From positions 1 through 10,903 of the forward strand of contig WTXD01000375.1 of the NCBI GenBank assembly GCA_022496205.1: 10,903 nt of DNA. The letters run 5' to 3'. This DNA comes from Gloeopeniophorella convolvens. Taxonomy: Eukaryota > Basidiomycota > Agaricomycetes > Russulales. Under the pieces are notes generated by a model. It was not told the DNA's origin, made no database searches, and worked only from the letters and a program-made list of their open reading frames with translations. Positions 8,101-10,903 of this stretch are shown here, piece after piece; position 1 is the stretch's first letter; every line of letters starts with the position of its first letter. Position numbers and translations under genes: made by a program.

Positions 8101-8667
8101 GGTAAAACGGTGGGGACGCGTGCATGCCGACATTTACTTAACTGACGCTGCACTGTCTCATGTAGGTGGCCGATTGGATCACCATTGATCCGTGTAGAGT
8201 TCTTGATTCACTGCTGTGCGCGTCTCCCTTTCGCTTGCATTGGGGCTGATTCCGAAGTACCAAGGGTCATGAGGCGCCGCCGTGGCACCTGCATCAGTTT
8301 TGTATTGCTTTTCACTCCAGTTTTTGATGAAGGGAGATCACATCGAAGAAGCGAAAGTATGTCCACCTAAGTGTCGTCGTTACCGAGTGACAAAATGTAC
8401 GAAGGCCTGGACTCATATTTACATCTATGCTCTATTGTGTGAGTCGAAGTTACGTCGTTACGCCCACAGGGCGAGGTGGAAATAGTACAGGTTAGGTGCT
8501 CTACGACAATTATCGATGACACGGGGCGTGTTACGTGTCACTTCCAGCCTGCAGGCCCAACGCATGCCAGCGATAAGTGAACAAGTTCTCTCTTGGAGTG
8601 TAAAGTTGTTTTTCACCCTCTCTCATCTCCACGCCAAAACGTTCGACTTGTTTAGTCTCATCAGGCT
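8101..8667 (+). other. Intergenic spacer C-D, 567 nt, no supported gene
   Basis: The longest spacer in the array. It has a CGTCGTTAC word twice (near 8375 and 8454), a TGACAC/GTGTCA inverted repeat at 8517-8540, and a pyrimidine-rich leader (8610-8632) before the copy D ATG. A short stretch near 8325-8360 reads MKGDHIEEAK before a GTATGT and looks faintly TPR-like, but nothing around it matches the family. Confidence 0.4.
8517..8540. promoter_or_regulatory. Inverted repeat TGACAC / GTGTCA
   Basis: Six-base inverted arms with a 12-nt spacer, about 130 nt upstream of the copy D start. The right arm includes ACGTGTCA, an E-box/CRE-like half-site. Candidate regulatory site only. Confidence 0.2.
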
Positions 8668-10184
8668 ATGGCTCCGAAAGCGAAGACAGGGCGACGGTCT
8701 CAACATCGGGCCAGTACTTCATACAGTAGCACTGACATAGCAGTGAACACCACGCCCAACGCTAGAAATGACGGGCTGCGAGAGGCGCGGACACTCAAAA
8801 GGAAGGAGCGCTCTGAGGTCAGACGTGCTGAAGGGGAGAAGTATAAAGAGGCGGTACGCTGTTTTGCGTGGCATGTACCCCTGTATCGCGCGATTGACGC
8901 GTTTCAGGGGAACACCCATTTCCGTGCTAGTGAATACCACAAGGCTGCCGAAGAGTATCAGGCTGCGATAGATAGACACGGCCGCGCGCTGTGCAAATCT
9001 GGCTGCGCGCGTGGCTGAAACTCGAAGAGTGCGCTGACACTGCATTCCTCGTATGCTAACGATGAACGCTGATCCCATGTGCAGGTGGGATGCAGCCGAA
9101 GACTGCGCACGGCGCGCACTCGAGCAAGACCCGTCCTTCATCAAAGCACGGTACCGTCGCGGTCTTGCGCGTAAGGGTAGTGACCAACTCGTTGCCGCAT
9201 CGATTGGTGCGTGCACCCTTCGCCCTTGTCCAGCGAATTCCGCACGGGGCCCCGTGTTGACCCTCGACCCCTAGACTTCATAACGGTCCTTCAACAAGAT
9301 CCAACCTCTGCCGAGGCGAAAACTGCATACAAAGAGATCATCCAAATCATGCGTACCCGCGGCGAGCTCGACAAGCTGCGAGGCGCCGCAGACGACAAGG
9401 TCCAGTATGCACGAGATGTCGTGCCACTAGCTCAGCAGGAGGACATGGAGCTGGAGTCCCTGTCAGATTCGAGCGACTGTCAGCACGAAGGCAACGGCCT
9501 GCCGTGCCGGTCCTACAATCACGATGGCTGTGCGAGTGGGGCAGGGTGCGCGTTCTCGCATGCACCAGACTTCAACAGTATCCGTGATGAGCTGTACGTG
9601 CGCATGTCCCTTTCTACGATTCTCACTGATTATCGCGCAGGGGGCGAAACGTGTGCCTGTTCTATCTGATCGATTCATGCAAAGTCGGCGCAATGATGTG
9701 CGCGTACGCGCACGAGATGACGTACCTCCGGCAAGGCGGGTGTGGGACGATCCGCAGAAGCGGTTGCGGTACCGTAACACCATTATCCCTTTGCAGGGGA
9801 GGAAGAATCCAGTCAACCTGGTCCTTATGCTCAATGTCTTGCAAACACCAGCATCTGGAACTGGCCTAAACTGGCTGCGCTCGAGGAAGAGACACGCGCG
9901 CAGACTGTGACGCTCGGAACGGGCCAGTTCATTCCGCTGGACCACGGGTCTGAACCACTGGAGAGCGACGACGAAGAGCTGTTAAGGTTCGAGTCAGAGC
10001 TTGCAGAGCGATACAGGAACAACGGCTTTACCCTAGACGAGGTACAAGAACTCCTCAAGCGGGGTGTCGATCCCAAGACGAGAGAGCTCATGTGAGTGTC
10101 CCTGTGGGCCCGCGTTCCGTACTTCTATTGATATACCTGTAACAGGATATCTTGAAGACGCTCCTGCGGTCCAAATGCCTCTGA
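8668..10184 (+). pseudogene. Copy D: frameshifted TPR / CCCH zinc-finger gene
   Basis: Homologous exons are 8668-8853, 8908-9028, 9085-9206, 9275-9593, 9641-10091 and a last exon 10146-10184. Introns are 47-68 nt and intron 2 has a GCTAAC branch point. Exon 1 (62 codons, MAPKAKTG start) and the first part of TPR1 are sound. Exon 2 is 121 nt instead of 128: about eight bases are lost around 8980-8992 and one gained near 9008, giving a stop at 9016-9018. Exons 3 and 4 read normally (WDAAEDCARRALEQDP, then CCCH1 with x7, x5, x3), as does CCCH2 (NVCLFYLIDSC). At 9741 one base is missing from the GWWDDP codons. A further shift between about 9790 and 9860 restores the frame of IWNWPKLAALEEE and of the tail (GFTLDEVQELLKRGVDP). 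The final donor is one base short, so the tail stops at 10093-10095 instead of joining DILKTLL. Most likely a pseudogene; indel-rich assembly is the alternative. Confidence 0.7.
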
Positions 10185-10645
10185 TCGATGGGTTCGATCA
10201 TTGGCGCTGCCGCCCTAGGTCCGAGGAAATGCCATTCCACCTTGTCGTGAATGCTAGTATGCGCACCTTATATACAACATGGACATGACAGAACTCTGCC
10301 AGCGAGTCGGTTGGTACTCGCAAATTGGATGGGTGGCGCAATGATGAGATGGTCGTCGGACGAGGTACTCCGAGTCCCTTGTCCGGGAACGCGCCGAAAC
10401 CCGTTCGCGTCATGAGGCGTACGTCATGCGTCAATGCATCACGTGATGCGTGCAGAAGATATGAAGCGCCGACTGTGGCCCTTTCAGATTGCTGCTTGCC
10501 TCAGATCAGCGTGTATCGGCCTCAAAGTCGTTTTAAAGCGCAAATTCGCCCACCGAGAGGCCATATCTAAACTCCACATCGATTCTACGTTCTGCTCTCT
10601 GCTCTCCTGCCAGTGTGATCAGCCATTGAAGTCATAGGCCAAGCC
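10185..10645 (+). other. Intergenic spacer D-E with the promoter of copy E
   Basis: 461 nt without a protein I recognise. A TATATA word occurs at 10269-10274. A cluster of CGTCA words (10408, 10422, 10429) leads into a 14-nt palindrome at 10436-10449. A pyrimidine-rich stretch (10590-10615) precedes the copy E start. Confidence 0.45.
10436..10449. promoter_or_regulatory. 14-nt E-box palindrome GCATCACGTGATGC
   Basis: A perfect palindrome around TCACGTGA, the extended CACGTG site preferred by Cbf1-type bHLH proteins, about 200 nt before the copy E ATG. Three CGTCA half-sites lie just upstream. The length of the perfect symmetry makes chance less likely than for a bare E-box. Confidence 0.4.
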
Positions 10646-10903
10646 ATGTCCCCGAAAATGGAAGACGAACAACATCAGGTCGAAGCCGCTTCCCTCACCG
10701 GCAGAAGCAACAATGCACCAGTCGGAATAGTACCAACGGATAGCAAGACTACGCTGCTCAATGCGCGAGCGCTCAAACGAAAAGCGCTCTCCGATGCGAG
10801 GCGCGCCGAAGGGGAGAAGCACAAGGAGGAGGTACATTGCCCCCCTCAGGCGGTATATACATCTGTATAGCGTCACTGATGCGCCGCAGGGAAACATATA
10901 CTT
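10646..10903 (+). CDS. Copy E: 5' end of another TPR / CCCH zinc-finger gene, cut by the window
   Basis: Exon 1 is 10646-10831, 62 codons, the same length as in copy D. It starts MSPKMEDE and ends in the family's basic helix (ARALKRKALSDARRAEGEKH). The intron is 10832-10889 (58 nt, GTACAT to GCAG) with CACTGATG as a possible branch region. Exon 2 begins at 10890 with GNIY, the start of TPR1, and continues beyond the edge. The clamp Lys (fourth residue before the Asn) and the Asn itself are present. No lesion is visible. The zinc fingers must lie beyond the window, so their presence is inferred from the paralogues. Confidence 0.72.

Noticed and set aside
8320..8362. Short TPR-like stretch MKGDHIEEAK before a GTATGT, possibly a sixth decayed copy
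   Set aside because: Only about ten residues, no flanking exons of the family, and no zinc finger remnant in the spacer.
9463..9945. 160-codon minus-strand open frame
   Set aside because: Antisense to the copy D zinc-finger exons, in a GC-rich region prone to long shadow frames.
3296..10903. Direct repeats of a mobile element or CRISPR-like array
   Set aside because: The periodicity comes from diverged, intron-bearing protein genes. No terminal repeats, target duplications, transposase or short identical repeats with spacers were seen.

Overview
The window looks like nuclear DNA from a filamentous basidiomycete, most likely an Agaricomycete. Three things suggest this: many very short GT-AG introns (about 46-70 nt) with CTAAC- or CTGAC-like branch points, a long single-exon F-box protein of the type expanded in mushroom genomes, and multi-exon genes that the ORFs only reveal in pieces. 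The placement is inferred from gene structure and protein style; no species can be named.

Layout. Positions 1-933 hold no gene I can defend, apart from a possible exon end at 1-174. Positions 934-2811 on the minus strand encode a 625-residue F-box protein. Positions 2812-3295 are a divergent intergenic region with palindromes. From about 3296 to the right edge there is a head-to-tail array, all on the plus strand, of five paralogous genes (A to E). The start codons lie at about 3296, 5295, 6813, 8668 and 10646, so the spacing is 1.5-2.0 kb. Each gene encodes a basic, Lys/Arg-rich N-terminus, a three-repeat TPR domain and two CCCH zinc fingers, followed by a conserved GWW-x-D-P segment. In A and D there is also a C-terminal tail that runs into a tiny last exon.

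The copies differ in integrity. B is intact: four exons and 356 residues. C is open over most of its length but is out of phase at the exon 1/intron 1 junction. A has a stop at codon 5, a Cys-to-Tyr change in zinc finger 2 and two probable single-base indels. D has a 7-nt net loss in TPR1 and further frame breaks in its last large exon. E is cut by the window edge and is intact as far as visible. B also lacks, cleanly, one intron that A, C and D share. Together this is a birth-and-death gene family caught in a tandem array.

Functionally, the TPR domain carries the five residues of the Hsp70/Hsp90 carboxylate clamp (K, N, N, K, R) at exactly the spacing of the Hop TPR1 domain. The zinc fingers match CCCH RNA-binding spacings seen in Makorin and Muscleblind. 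The inference is a fungal family that could link chaperones to RNA. The F-box gene is a neighbour on the opposite strand, and nothing in the sequence ties it to the array.
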